5,425 nucleotides of DNA, taken from Clostridiales bacterium. GTDB taxonomy: Bacteria > Bacillota > Clostridia > Oscillospirales > Oscillospiraceae. Position numbers and translations under genes: made by a program. The DNA lies in assembly GCA_021199695.1 (NCBI GenBank), contig JAJQHP010000228.1, forward strand, positions 1,731-7,155, in the 5' to 3' direction. This document shows positions 5,317 to 5,425 of the stretch, piece after piece; positions within the stretch are counted from its first letter, which is position 1; each line of letters starts with the position of its first letter. A model generated the notes under the pieces. The model had not been told where the DNA came from, did no database searches, and was given only the letters and a program-made list of their open reading frames with translations.

Positions 5317-5367
5317 TCGGCGAATTCGCAGAGGGTTAATACGAATTCGCCGATGGTTTTCTGCGAA
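5317..5367. repeat. Nested inverted repeats in the spacer between the two repeat units
   Basis: TCGGCGAATTCG (5317-5328) and CGAATTCGCCGA (5342-5353) are perfect 12-bp complements around 13 bases. A second pair, TTCGCAGA (5325-5332) with TCTGCGAA (5360-5367), overlaps the first arm, so the two stems exclude each other. Each CGAATTCG core is itself palindromic. Confidence 0.8.
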
Positions 5368-5376
5368 ACGTCAGCC

Positions 5377-5425
5377 CCTGCTGCTCTCCCTCAGTCAGCT
5401 TTGCTGACAGCTCCCTCAGAGAGGG
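5377..5425 (-). repeat. Interspersed repeat unit, right copy (short form, inverted, reaches window edge)
   Basis: Read on the minus strand, this has the same blocks as the left copy, but CCCTCTCTGAGG (5425-5414) runs directly into GAGCTGTC (5413-5406) without the 33-base segment. GACTGAGGGAG (5396-5386) and GCAGCAGG (5384-5377) follow. The central hairpin is GTCAGC/GCTGAC with a 3-base loop (5394-5399 with 5403-5408). It differs in sequence from the hairpin of the left copy, yet it is fully paired. The element may continue past the window. Confidence 0.75.

Noticed and set aside
5201..5425. CRISPR array or tRNA/rRNA gene in the right-hand repeat
   Set aside because: There are only two units, in opposite orientation, of different length and with no regular spacers. 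No cloverleaf or conserved rRNA sequence is seen.

Overview
The window looks like chromosomal DNA from a GC-rich, spore-forming gut Firmicute of the Oscillospiraceae type (Flavonifractor, Lawsonibacter, Intestinimonas or a relative). The grounds are the strong GC preference at third codon positions, AGGAG-type ribosome binding sites, a spore cortex-lytic enzyme gene, and an interspersed repeat with CTCCCTCAGTC and GAGCTGTC blocks of a kind I associate with these genomes. The genus is an inference; spore formation is better supported.

Layout. At 1-327 (+) is the 3' end of a gene read as methionyl-tRNA synthetase, followed by a textbook terminator. It converges on an apparent three-gene operon on the minus strand. 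Read in its own direction, this operon has a promoter near 3177-3204, a 125-residue unknown protein (3112-2735), a 177-residue unknown protein (2710-2177), a CstA-family transporter (2160-463) and a terminator (428-393). The spacings are 24 and 16 bases and each gene has its own Shine-Dalgarno sequence. Region 3113-3517 is intergenic and more AT-rich. It holds that promoter, a terminator for the next gene and a doubtful 38-codon ORF on the plus strand.

Further right on the minus strand are a NYN (PIN-like) domain protein with a C-terminal LOTUS/OST-HTH domain (4309-3518), with an extended -10 promoter, and then a SleB-like cortex-lytic enzyme with a signal peptide (5078-4395). The sleB Shine-Dalgarno lies inside a perfect 10-bp hairpin directly before the start codon. 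From about 5201 to the right edge there is no gene but a structured repeat: two inverted copies of one unit around a spacer with nested inverted repeats.

Function. The transporter operon would serve uptake of pyruvate or peptides, with two unrecognised partners of possible accessory or regulatory role. The NYN-LOTUS protein is probably an RNA-processing factor. SleB acts on spore cortex peptidoglycan during germination. I see no phage, CRISPR or defence island. The most unusual points are the hairpin over the sleB ribosome binding site, the paired inverted repeat units whose hairpin stems differ in sequence but keep pairing, and the two unknown genes tied to cstA.
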